Shown here: positions 16,567 through 24,365 of the stretch, piece by piece
How the letters are laid out: each line of letters begins with the position of its first letter
Numbering within the stretch: the first letter of the stretch is position 1
Assembly: GCA_964472525.1 (NCBI GenBank)
Contig: CAYYLL010000003.1
Coordinates: 62,001 to 126,000 of the forward strand
Source: SZUA-37 sp964472525
GTDB lineage: Bacteria > Pseudomonadota > Gammaproteobacteria > UBA6429 > Thiohalophilaceae
Direction of reading: 5' to 3'
DNA length: 64,000 nt
Program-made: the position numbers and the translations under genes
The notes under the pieces: generated by a model
Databases searched by the model: none
Seen by the model: the letters and a program-made list of their open reading frames with translations, nothing else
Told to the model about the DNA's origin: nothing

Positions 16567-17103
16567 ATGTATGTGAGCGATCACTTACAGGAAAAGAACA
16601 GTATTATAATGAAACCTAATTTTTTAAGATGGATGTCCAAATGCCGATTTCTTTCGGATAAAAAACGTCTGGAATGGTATCCCCCTTTCTGGTTTATGCG
16701 CATTAAAGTCATCAAGTTGAGTGCAGACTGGCGGCATATTCAAGTCCAATTACCCTTAAATTTTCTATCCCGTAATCTGGGTGATAGCATGTTTGGAGGT
16801 TACCAAACGGCACTTGCCGATCCCATTGCGGCGTTAGCCTGCAACCGGGTGTTAGATGGAAAATACAATGTTTGGTCACGTTACCAAGAAGTGGATTTCC
16901 GTTATACGGGTAATTCCAACCTGGAATTACGCTTTGATTTTGACCCGCAAATCGAGCAACAAATTCGGGATGATTTAAAAAACAAGGGCCGTAGTACCCC
17001 TACGTTTGAATACGGTTTTTATCGTGCAGATGGTGTAGAATGTACCCACATTAAAAGTACCGTTGCTATTCGTCCGGCCGACTTTAAGCCCCCCTTATCT
17101 TAA
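16567..17103 (+). CDS. DUF4442 hotdog-fold protein (possible thioesterase)
   Basis: A 178-residue protein (165 from the alternative ATG at 16609). The sequence around FWFMRIKVIKLSADWRHIQVQLPLNFLSRNLGDSMFGGYQTALADPIAALACNRVL resembles the DUF4442/PaaI-like hotdog fold, where the N-x-x-G-S-M-F-G segment lines the acyl-CoA pocket. It is 27 bp upstream of the LpxA-like gene and in the same direction as fabA-fabB, which would fit acyl-thioester metabolism. The specific reaction is unknown. Confidence 0.8.
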   Translation: MYVSDHLQEKNSIIMKPNFLRWMSKCRFLSDKKRLEWYPPFWFMRIKVIKLSADWRHIQVQLPLNFLSRNLGDSMFGGYQTALADPIAALACNRVLDGKYNVWSRYQEVDFRYTGNSNLELRFDFDPQIEQQIRDDLKNKGRSTPTFEYGFYRADGVECTHIKSTVAIRPADFKPPLS

Positions 17104-17130
17104 ATTATACAGCCTTAAAAAATTTTAATT

Positions 17131-17928
17131 ATGAACAATATTCATCCTACCGCTATCGTTGACTCTAAAGCTGAACTGGGTTCAGGCAATACGATTGGTG
17201 CTTATGTGGTTATTGAAGCCGATGTTGTGCTAGGTGACAATAATCACCTTCACACGGGGGTAGTGTTAAAAAAAGGTTGTCGTATTGGCAATGAGAATAT
17301 TTTTTATGAATATGCGGTGATGGCCGGTTTACCGCAAGATGTGAGTTTTGATATGCAAGCACCCACGTTGCTTGAAATAGGCAATCATAATGAATTTCGT
17401 GAATACACCACGGTGAATCGTGCCAGCTTAAAAGAAAAGGGTGTGACTATTGTTGGTAACCATAATTATTTAATGGCGCATGCACATATTGGTCATGACT
17501 GTGTATTGGCTGATAATATTGTGATGGTGATTAGCTCGGGTATTGCAGGGCATGTGCGTGTGGACAAGGGTGCTTTTATTTCGGGTGGCGTGATGGTGCA
17601 TCAATTTGTTAAAATTGGCCAATATGCCATGATTGGTGGCAATGCGAAAATTACCCAAGACGTATTACCTTTTTTTATTACTGATGGTGTCCCGGCTTTT
17701 GTCAAAGGAATTAATGTGGTGGGTTTAAAGCGAGCCGGTTTTAAAAAATCGGATATTTCAGCCTTAAAACAGGCTTATCATTTAATTTTTAGCTCAACAA
17801 ATTCATTGGAACAAATAATATCTACCCTCGATGATGTAAAATCTAGTATAATCAATGAGTTAGTTAGTTTTTTAAGCCAGTCAAAGCGTGGATTTCACCG
17901 AATTGAGCGAGATAAAGCCAATTTGTAG
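17131..17928 (+). CDS. LpxA-family UDP-sugar acyl-ACP O-acyltransferase
   Basis: A 265-residue left-handed beta-helix (hexapeptide repeat) acyltransferase. It aligns through its length with E. coli LpxA: N-terminal HPTAIVDSKAELG, the GLPQDVSF loop at 66-73, the catalytic stretch AHAHIGHDC with His122 matching LpxA His125, GGVMVHQFVKIG, and the helical C-terminus. LpxA performs the first step of lipid A synthesis. Here it lies between DUF4442 and fabA rather than in lpxD-fabZ-lpxA-lpxB, so it may be a second copy with a different sugar or acyl preference. Its role could also be ordinary LpxA. Confidence 0.86.
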   Translation: MNNIHPTAIVDSKAELGSGNTIGAYVVIEADVVLGDNNHLHTGVVLKKGCRIGNENIFYEYAVMAGLPQDVSFDMQAPTLLEIGNHNEFREYTTVNRASLKEKGVTIVGNHNYLMAHAHIGHDCVLADNIVMVISSGIAGHVRVDKGAFISGGVMVHQFVKIGQYAMIGGNAKITQDVLPFFITDGVPAFVKGINVVGLKRAGFKKSDISALKQAYHLIFSSTNSLEQIISTLDDVKSSIINELVSFLSQSKRGFHRIERDKANL

Positions 17929-17949
17929 AAAAGTGTTTAAAATTCAATA

Positions 17950-17984
17950 GCCTAATTTACGGCAACAAAACGTAATAAATAGGC
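17950..17984. promoter_or_regulatory. Imperfect hairpin between lpxA-like gene and fabA
   Basis: GCCTA (17950-17954) pairs with TAGGC (17980-17984), and TTACG (17957-17961) with CGTAA (17971-17975), around a small internal loop. There is no T-run after it, so it is not a classic terminator. It could be an operator or a leader structure for fabAB. Confidence 0.35.
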
Positions 17985-18064
17985 AATCAGGGCTTTATTC
18001 CAAGCAAGCCTACCGCTAGAATTGCCGATTCTAAATATTCTTATATAAATATAGTTGAGACAGT

Positions 18065-18604
18065 ATGGGTGTAGACGTTATTTCAGAAGTAAAAAGTAAA
18101 TCAAGCTTTAACCGCGATGAATTATTGCAATGTGGCCGCGGTGAATTATTTGGTGAAGGCAATGCACAATTACCTTTACCGCCAATGTTAATGTTTGATC
18201 GTATCGTCAAAATCAATGAAGACGGTGGTCAGTATGGCAAAGGTGAAGTGGTTGCCGAACTCGATGTGAATCCTGACTTATGGTTCTTCGATTGCCATTT
18301 TCAGGGGGATCCAGTTATGCCCGGCTGCCTAGGGTTAGATGCTTTATGGCAACTAGTCGGTTTTTATCTTGGTTGGCTGGGTGGCCCGGGGCATGGTCGT
18401 GCATTAGGGTCGGGAGAAGTGAAATTTACCGGTCAGGTTACGCCTAAAAATAAACTCATTACCTACCGGATTGAGTTAAAGCGTGTGATTATGCGTAAGT
18501 TAACCATGGGTATTGCGGACGCACATATGACAGTGGATGGTCGCGAGATATACACAGCAAGCGATTTGCGTGTAGGATTATTTACATCAACTGATGGGTT
18601 TTAA
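18065..18604 (+). CDS. fabA: 3-hydroxydecanoyl-ACP dehydratase/isomerase
   Basis: FabA dehydrates 3-hydroxyacyl-ACP and isomerises the C10 intermediate, the branch point to unsaturated fatty acids. The protein is 179 residues. The catalytic His78 lies in DCHFQGDPVMPGCLGLDALWQ, with Asp92 as the second catalytic residue (E. coli His70/Asp84). C-terminal GEVKFTGQVTP is typical. It is followed 5 bp later by fabB, the normal partner, so this is the anaerobic unsaturated fatty acid operon. Confidence 0.97.
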   Translation: MGVDVISEVKSKSSFNRDELLQCGRGELFGEGNAQLPLPPMLMFDRIVKINEDGGQYGKGEVVAELDVNPDLWFFDCHFQGDPVMPGCLGLDALWQLVGFYLGWLGGPGHGRALGSGEVKFTGQVTPKNKLITYRIELKRVIMRKLTMGIADAHMTVDGREIYTASDLRVGLFTSTDGF

Positions 18605-18609
18605 AAACA

Positions 18610-19836
18610 ATGTCATTACGTCGAGTTGTTATTACAGGGTTAGGGGTTGTTTCCAGTATTGGTAACAATCAACAAGAAGTGACTGCCGCATTAAAAGCTG
18701 GCAAGTCAGGTTTAAGTTTTTCACAGGAATACGCGGATATGGGTTTCCGTTCGCATGTGTATGGTGATTTGGATATTGATCTAGATGGCTTAATTGACCG
18801 TAAACTAAAACGTTTTATGGGTGACGGTGCAGCGTATAACTATATTGCAATGCAGCAAGCGATTGAAGATGCAGGTTTAGACGACAATGATGTGTCGAAT
18901 GTGCGTTCTGGTTTAGTGGTCGGTTCGGGTGGTCCATCCACATCGAATATTGTCCATGCCGCCGATGTGATGCGTGAAAAAGGTATTCGTCGGGTTGGCC
19001 CTTATATGGTCACGCGCACCATGTCGAGTACTAACTCGGCCTGTTTAGCCACACCGTTTAAAATTAAAGGCGTGAACTATTCAATCAGTTCCGCTTGTTC
19101 AACATCGGCACATTGTGTTGGCCACGGGGTTGAGCTTATCCAAATGGGTAAACAGGACATTGTGTTTGCCGGTGGCGGTGAAGAACTGCACTGGACAATG
19201 AGTGTGTTGTTTGATGGTATGGGTGCATTATCTTCTAAATATAACGACAAACCTCAAACAGCGGCACGTGCTTATGATGCTACCCGTGATGGTTTTGTTA
19301 TTTCCGGTGGTGGCGGTATGTTTGTGCTCGAAGAGCTGGAACATGCCAAAGCACGCGGTGCAAAAATTTACGCAGAAGTCGTTGGCTATGGAGCCACTTC
19401 GGATGGTTCTGATATGGTTCAACCTTCAGGTGAAGGAGCGGTGCGTTGTATGCAGCAAGCTTTGGCAACCGTAGACGAAGGTGTAAGTATTGATTATATC
19501 AATGCACATGGAACCAGTACCCCCGTTGGCGATATTAAAGAGCTCGAAGCAATGAAAGAAGTATTCGGAGATAAAATTCCTTATGTATCTTCAACCAAAT
19601 CATTAACCGGTCATGCATTAGGTGCAGCAGGTGTGAATGAAGCTATTTATTCACTATTAATGATGAAGAATAGTTTTTTGTGTGCCTCGGCCAATATTAG
19701 CGAACTTGATCCCGGTGCAGAAGGATTCCCCATTGTGCGTGAACTGATTGAAAATGTAGATTTAAATTGCGTTATGTCGAACAGTTTTGGTTTTGGTGGA
19801 ACCAATGCTTGCTTGGTCATGCAAAAATACAGTTAG
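18610..19836 (+). CDS. fabB: Beta-ketoacyl-ACP synthase I
   Basis: FabB elongates unsaturated acyl-ACP chains. The protein is 408 residues, similar to E. coli FabB. The active-site Cys163 lies in SISSACSTSAHC, with the two catalytic His residues in INAHGTSTPVGD and SLTGHALGAAG and the C-terminal SNSFGFGGTNAC. The Cys number is identical to E. coli. It is translated directly after fabA and closed by a strong terminator. Confidence 0.97.
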   Translation: MSLRRVVITGLGVVSSIGNNQQEVTAALKAGKSGLSFSQEYADMGFRSHVYGDLDIDLDGLIDRKLKRFMGDGAAYNYIAMQQAIEDAGLDDNDVSNVRSGLVVGSGGPSTSNIVHAADVMREKGIRRVGPYMVTRTMSSTNSACLATPFKIKGVNYSISSACSTSAHCVGHGVELIQMGKQDIVFAGGGEELHWTMSVLFDGMGALSSKYNDKPQTAARAYDATRDGFVISGGGGMFVLEELEHAKARGAKIYAEVVGYGATSDGSDMVQPSGEGAVRCMQQALATVDEGVSIDYINAHGTSTPVGDIKELEAMKEVFGDKIPYVSSTKSLTGHALGAAGVNEAIYSLLMMKNSFLCASANISELDPGAEGFPIVRELIENVDLNCVMSNSFGFGGTNACLVMQKYS

Positions 19837-19860
19837 TTTTTCTCTAAACGATGTATCACA

Positions 19861-19890
19861 AAAACCCCCGCTTTAATGCGGGGGTTTTTT
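19861..19890. terminator. Bidirectional rho-independent terminator after fabB
   Basis: The stem AAAACCCCCGC (19861-19871) pairs with GCGGGGGTTTT (19878-19888) around a 6-nt loop, with T-runs on both strands. It serves fabB and the convergent pilin accessory gene. Confidence 0.9.
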
Positions 19891-19903
19891 GTATGTTTAA
19901 ACA

Positions 19904-20767
19904 TTATGATGTTTTCTTTTTAAGCTGCTTAAGTAAGTATTTTTTATATGATTTCATTCTATAAAGATCGTAGTGAATGTATTTATGCAGTACTTCAATA
20001 TCGGGTTTATTGATATCTGGAATGATACCAACAAATTTAAGTGTTTTAGGATTAAGAGCTGTTACCGCATGTTTATAACGGGAATGAAGTCCTATATATA
20101 AAAAATCATTTACTTTTGCATGATGTTTTTTTAAGAAAGCATGAAAAGCCTGCATTTCTTTGGCACCGTATTTATCTTTAATATAACGTTCTACATCAAC
20201 GGAATACAATTGCATTTTTTTTATAATTTGGGGGTCAATTTTTTTGTACAGTTGGGTGTCTAAAAACAAAGGTTGTCTCTTGGCGACAGCTTTATGTTGA
20301 AGTTGGGCAAACTTTTGATAATTATCGGGTAAGTCTAAAAAGATGGTGACCGCGCCACCAACACGGTAGTGTTCAAGATCTTTAATTGAAATATTTTGTT
20401 TTGCCATATCGTAACCGGTGACAATATAAAAAGTACCATCTTGAAATATTTTAGCAACGGGCCGTTCGTTATGTACAACGTATAATCCCGAAAATAACGC
20501 CGCTAGCTGAATGACTGCAATAATACTTAAATCTAGTTTTAATCCCGGTTTTCCCGGCTTGAATACAATTAAAGTAAGTAACGGCCCCAAAATAATATCA
20601 ACCGCAGCAATTAAGCGTATCCCCTGCCAACCTCCATCGGTAGTAAAAAAAGGTTGCGGGTACCATTTGAAAATGATGAAGTATAAAATGATTAAGAATA
20701 TAATAAGACTTAATCCAAGGTGAGAAAAAAAAGCTTTTTTGCGACTAATATCTTTGAGTTGAAACAT
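19904..20767 (-). CDS. TfpX/TfpZ-type type IV pilin accessory protein
   Basis: A 287-residue inner-membrane protein. Helices are visible at about 13-34 (SHLGLSLIIFLIILYFIIFKWYP), 48-65 (IRLIAAVDIILGPLLTLIVF) and 77-97. A hydrophilic C-terminal part follows. The pattern KAFFSHLGLS, WYPQPFF, GG.QGIRL, VDIILGPLLTLIVF, then RPV matches TfpX/TfpZ proteins, which assist surface display of specific pilins. No pilin gene or other pil gene is in the window, so its client is unknown. It is 16 bp downstream of the response-regulator gene. Confidence 0.85.
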   Translation of the reverse strand: MFQLKDISRKKAFFSHLGLSLIIFLIILYFIIFKWYPQPFFTTDGGWQGIRLIAAVDIILGPLLTLIVFKPGKPGLKLDLSIIAVIQLAALFSGLYVVHNERPVAKIFQDGTFYIVTGYDMAKQNISIKDLEHYRVGGAVTIFLDLPDNYQKFAQLQHKAVAKRQPLFLDTQLYKKIDPQIIKKMQLYSVDVERYIKDKYGAKEMQAFHAFLKKHHAKVNDFLYIGLHSRYKHAVTALNPKTLKFVGIIPDINKPDIEVLHKYIHYDLYRMKSYKKYLLKQLKKKTS

Positions 20768-20783
20768 GGTTCCGTACCTGTGT

Positions 20784-21881
20784 TTATTTCTTGAGGAATT
20801 GTGTGAACAATAGTAGTAAAGGTTTTAATTGTGAATAAAGATTGTCTAAATGAGGTTTAACTTTATCAGCTTCTCCCTGTTCCAGTAAATGTACGGCTTG
20901 TTCAATAGTTAATGGTTCAATGGAATCTTTTTCCTGATCAGGTAAACCACTTTCTGTTACGAGTGTATTCCCACCATTACTAATGGCTTGTTGTAAGCAC
21001 TGTTCGGTTTTTGCATAAATTTTTTCAAAGTTGGAATCTATATTTATCTCTGGTTCATAAATTCCTGCGCTAGCGGTAAATGAAAAATTTTTGCTGGTTA
21101 ATTTTCGTGTGGGTATTTCATCAATAATACGTTGGGCTAATTTTATTGCCATATCTAAATGGGTATGGTCTAAAAATAAGGAAAATTTTGCCAGTCCCAC
21201 ACGGGCAGCCATATCTTCTTTACGTACATGTTGGCTTAGGCAATGGCCAATATTTTGAATAATTTCATCAGCAACCTGTTTACCGTGTTTTATAAATAGC
21301 TGATTAAAGTTGTCTATATCAATACGCAGTACACAGCAATGGCCTTTATGTCGGATTAAAGCTGAAAGTTGTTCATCGGCAGCTTTTTGAAAATAGCGTT
21401 GGCTGCCTAAACCAGTTAGTTCATCAACAGCCGCCTGTTTTTCAAGTTTTTCTGCTGTTTCAGATAGTTTTTTACTGGTCTGTTCAAATTTTATATGGGA
21501 TTGTGCACGTGCAAAAAGTTGTGCCCTGTCAAAAGGTTTGCCAATAAAATCATTGGCACCTTTGTCCAGTGCTTCCATTTTTGCGGCATCGTCATCTTCT
21601 TCGCCGGTAATAATAATAACGGGTAAAGCTGCAATATGTTCGTCGCTTGATGTGCGGATACGTTCAAGTAACCCATAGCCATCCAGATAGGGCATGGACA
21701 AATCGGTAAAAACGACTTGAATATCATGATGATGTTGTAATAGCGACCATGCGTCTTCACCGTGTTCAGCTTCAATTACCGTATATTGCTTCGATAATAT
21801 TTTGCTAATAGCACGACGCATAACACGTGAGTCGTCAACAGCAAGTATTTTAGCTAAAGGGGGCTTGTTAGCATTTTTCAT
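20784..21881 (-). CDS. Response regulator with degenerate GGDEF domain
   Basis: A 365-residue protein. An N-terminal receiver domain (about 10-125) has Asp16/Asp17, phospho-acceptor Asp60 (FTDLSMPYLDG), Thr92 and Lys115. A short coiled linker (about 132-150) leads to a GGDEF-type domain (about 150-310; AVDELTGLGSQRYF, LRIDIDNFNQL). The active-site loop reads RVGLAKF (227-233) where active cyclases have RYGGDEF, so the catalytic acids are missing. It probably does not make c-di-GMP and may act by binding partners. A helical tail (about 325-365) is extra. Confidence 0.9.
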   Translation of the reverse strand: MKNANKPPLAKILAVDDSRVMRRAISKILSKQYTVIEAEHGEDAWSLLQHHHDIQVVFTDLSMPYLDGYGLLERIRTSSDEHIAALPVIIITGEEDDDAAKMEALDKGANDFIGKPFDRAQLFARAQSHIKFEQTSKKLSETAEKLEKQAAVDELTGLGSQRYFQKAADEQLSALIRHKGHCCVLRIDIDNFNQLFIKHGKQVADEIIQNIGHCLSQHVRKEDMAARVGLAKFSLFLDHTHLDMAIKLAQRIIDEIPTRKLTSKNFSFTASAGIYEPEINIDSNFEKIYAKTEQCLQQAISNGGNTLVTESGLPDQEKDSIEPLTIEQAVHLLEQGEADKVKPHLDNLYSQLKPLLLLFTQFLKK

Positions 21882-22022
21882 TTATACGATTCTTAATTTT
21901 TATGTTTGTTTGAAGCAACCTTAATTTTTAATATTTAAACTAATATTTATTTCCATGGTCATAAATTACGGCGAACTATGGTATATTGCTTTTGATTACC
22001 TAATTATCGCAGGAATTTCAAT

Positions 22023-22529
22023 ATGTTCAAGAAATTTAATCTTTACCTTGTTGTTTTTACTATTTTTTCCTCCATGGGTATTGCTCAAGCTGGGGGTATT
22101 GCTCAAGCCAGCGGAATAAAACTCGAAACTAAAGAATATAAGTTTTATAAATTTGAAGGCAGTTATGATGAAGTGCGGGTTGATTTGGATTACGCGATTA
22201 CTGGACAAGGAATTAAGATTAATGCTATTTCACATATTTCTAAAATGTTAGTGCGTACTGGCAAAGACATAGGGCGTACGAAAAAGATTTATGAACATGC
22301 TGAAGCGGTACAGTTTTGTAGTGCAACTTTATCACGTAATATGATGGAGGCAGATCCAGCGAATATTGTTTTTTGCCCGTATATTATTTATATTTTTAGT
22401 TTGCCGCATGAAAAAAATACGGTTTATGTTGGTTATCGTAAGCCACCGAAATTAACGTCAATTGCATCTAGAAAAGCGGTTGCCGCCGTTGTCAAAACCT
22501 ATGAAGATATTATTGCGGACGCCAGATAA
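22023..22529 (+). CDS. Exported DUF302-family protein
   Basis: A 168-residue protein with a signal peptide (MFKKFNLYLVVFTIFSSMGIAQA). The mature domain has the DUF302 pattern: ISHISKMLVRTG, YEHAEAVQFCSATLSRNMMEADPANIVFCPYIIYIFSLP, then VYVGYRKP. DUF302 proteins are common in sulfur-oxidising and other bacteria; their role is not settled. The two conserved cysteines could form a disulfide in the periplasm. A 15-bp segment is repeated in frame at the signal cleavage region (22076-22108). The stop lies within a triplicated 17-bp repeat. Confidence 0.82.
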   Translation: MFKKFNLYLVVFTIFSSMGIAQAGGIAQASGIKLETKEYKFYKFEGSYDEVRVDLDYAITGQGIKINAISHISKMLVRTGKDIGRTKKIYEHAEAVQFCSATLSRNMMEADPANIVFCPYIIYIFSLPHEKNTVYVGYRKPPKLTSIASRKAVAAVVKTYEDIIADAR

Positions 22530-22571
22530 GGTAATATGCCAAATAAAGTAATATGCCAGATAAGATAATAT
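22521..22571 (+). repeat. Three tandem 17-bp repeats across a gene junction
   Basis: The three units are GCCAGATAAGGTAATAT (22521-22537), GCCAAATAAAGTAATAT (22538-22554) and GCCAGATAAGATAATAT (22555-22571). The first unit holds the stop of the DUF302 gene. The start of the next gene spans the unit 2/3 junction (22553-22555). Each unit brings a Shine-Dalgarno-like AAGG/AAAG and an ATG at the next junction. Confidence 0.9.
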
Positions 22572-23068
22572 ACAGTTTAATCTGTGTTCTCTTATTTGTA
22601 AGTAGTGCAGTTTGGGCTGAGGATAACACCGAACAACGTTTTAGACAGGCTCGCTCTGCACAGATTAAACCCACTCAAATTAAAAAATTATTTCTGGACC
22701 CATCCATTGACGTTCGTGAAGCACTTGCGCGGAATCGTAAATTAAAGCCAGCCGATTTGTTCCAGCTGGCCTCTGACCCCAGTGAAGCCGTGCGTATTGC
22801 CGTTGCGACTAACTTATCAACCGACAATAAAACTTTTTTGCTATTAGCTCATGACGATAATCCATCTGTCAAAAGTGTCGTGGCGCGTTTTGAATATGTA
22901 CCGCCCGGGGTACTTGCTGTACTAGCTAACGATGGTTCTGCTGATATTCGCTTGGAGGTTGCCAAAAATATGAATACTTTGCCGGGGACACTAAAAATAT
23001 TATTACACGATCCAGACCCGGATGTTCAAGCCGTTGCCGCACAAGCATTACAGCGTTTTAAAAACTAA
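22553..23068 (+). CDS. Exported HEAT/LRV-like repeat protein
   Basis: A 171-residue protein with a signal peptide (about 1-22, ending VWAED). The mature part consists of short alpha-helical repeats of about 24 residues: LFLDPSIDVREALARNRKLKP, LASDPSEAVRIAVATNLSTD, LAHDDNPSVKSVVARF, LANDGSADIRLEVAKN, LLHDPDPDVQAVAAQAL. These are HEAT/leucine-rich-variant repeats, which usually mediate protein binding. A periplasmic location follows from the leader. Its start codon is supplied by a tandem repeat shared with the end of the DUF302 gene, so the two are coupled. Confidence 0.8.
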   Translation: MPDKIIYSLICVLLFVSSAVWAEDNTEQRFRQARSAQIKPTQIKKLFLDPSIDVREALARNRKLKPADLFQLASDPSEAVRIAVATNLSTDNKTFLLLAHDDNPSVKSVVARFEYVPPGVLAVLANDGSADIRLEVAKNMNTLPGTLKILLHDPDPDVQAVAAQALQRFKN

Positions 23069-23153
23069 GAAACGTTGTGGTTAATCATTCTTTTGCTGCT
23101 ATTTAGAGCTAAATTCATTAAAGATTTCTCTGTATTTGTCGTTAATTGAGAGC

Positions 23154-24059
23154 ATGAAGAAGAAACAAAGTATTACACCGGCGCAGCAAGGCCATACCTT
23201 AAAAGCGGCTGATTTGGTCTCGGGCGTTGTTCGGTTGGTTTCCCTTCCGGAAGTGTGTATTCGTGTTAATGAAATGATGGATGAGGCGAGTACCTCGGCT
23301 ACGGATATTGGTAAGGTTATTAGCCAAGATACAGGTTTAACCGCCAGACTCCTCAAAATTGTGAATAGCGCGTTTTATGGTTTCCCGTCTAAAATTGAAA
23401 CCGTTACGCGAGCAGTCACCGTGATTGGTTTGCGCGAGTTACGTGGTTTAGTACTCGCCGCTTCAGCGATTGAAACCTTTTCAAAAATCCCTAATGATAT
23501 TCTTAATATGGTGCAATTCTGGCGGCACAGTGTGTACTGTGGGGTGGTGGCACAATTATTAGCCGATCGTTGTCATGTATTGCATAGTGAGCGCTTGTTT
23601 GTTGCCGGTTTATTGCATGATATTGGTAAATTGATTCTATGTCATCGTTTGCCAAGTGAGTCACGGATGGTGATGGAAAAAATACAATCTGAACAGTTAT
23701 TCGATTATCAAGTTGAACAGGACATTATGGGTTTTGATCATGCTGAAGTAGGCGGGGAACTCATTAAAGTATGGCAAATGCCCGCATCGTTGGAATATGC
23801 GCTACGTTATCACCATAATCCTGCTGCTGCCGATGACTATGCGATGGAAGTTTCTCTGATACATCTGGCCAATGTGATAACGGGCCAAGCAGAGCAAGAA
23901 CTGGATGTGGATGTAGAATTGAATATTCAGCCGGTTGAGCAAATTGCATGGGATATGACGGGTTTGGATGAATCAGTGATTGAGCCCATTCTGAAGCAGG
24001 CGGGGCCATTATTTATTGATGCGCTCGAATCTATTTTGCCCCGCGGTCGTCCATATTAA
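23154..24059 (+). CDS. HDOD domain protein
   Basis: A 301-residue protein from the ATG at 23154; a TTG at 23136 is in frame but less likely. The HDOD domain spans about 30-230: LPEVCIRVNEMM, the TARLLKIVNSAFYGFPSKIETVTRAVTVIGLRELRGLVLA signature, then AGLLHDIGKLILCHRLP. The HD-type residues HDIGK are present, but this domain is generally non-catalytic and signal-related. It stands downstream of the HEAT-like gene with a short gap and may belong to the same unit. Confidence 0.88.
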   Translation: MKKKQSITPAQQGHTLKAADLVSGVVRLVSLPEVCIRVNEMMDEASTSATDIGKVISQDTGLTARLLKIVNSAFYGFPSKIETVTRAVTVIGLRELRGLVLAASAIETFSKIPNDILNMVQFWRHSVYCGVVAQLLADRCHVLHSERLFVAGLLHDIGKLILCHRLPSESRMVMEKIQSEQLFDYQVEQDIMGFDHAEVGGELIKVWQMPASLEYALRYHHNPAAADDYAMEVSLIHLANVITGQAEQELDVDVELNIQPVEQIAWDMTGLDESVIEPILKQAGPLFIDALESILPRGRPY

Positions 24060-24365
24060 TCCTTCTATTTTTGAGCCAGTTTTAGCGTTAACAGCGATAT
24101 TATGGCCAATGAAATAAACATCACCCGATAATAACCTGAATACCCGCGCTCTTTCTTAGTGCGGTTAGCCTACCCCCATTCTTTTAATATATTATTAGAT
24201 TTACTTACTAATACATCCAAAGCATAATATGTGCAATTTTGGTGCGTATGCGCACCTTTATTTTGCACCAAAATAATACGCGAGACGATCTTAATATAAG
24301 AGCGAAAACGTCTCACACTATAATAATGTTCGTCAAAGCTTGTTGGCTTGATAACTGGAGGATTC
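24060..24365. promoter_or_regulatory. 306-bp non-coding gap upstream of amt with palindromes
   Basis: No convincing reading frame was seen. The gap holds a 10-bp perfect inverted repeat, ATTTTGGTGC (24236-24245) with GCACCAAAAT (24265-24274), and a nested GGTGCG/CGCACC pair. A second pair, GAGACG (24282-24287) and CGTCTC (24309-24314), follows. TATAAT at 24319-24324 could be a -10 box. GGTGC/GCACC halves resemble NtrC half-sites, but the orientation and spacing are not canonical. Confidence 0.5.

Noticed and set aside
24241..24269. Canonical NtrC binding site before amt
   Set aside because: NtrC sites have GCACC-N5-GGTGC order. Here the halves are GGTGC then GCACC, and no GG-N10-GC sigma-54 element was found in the gap.
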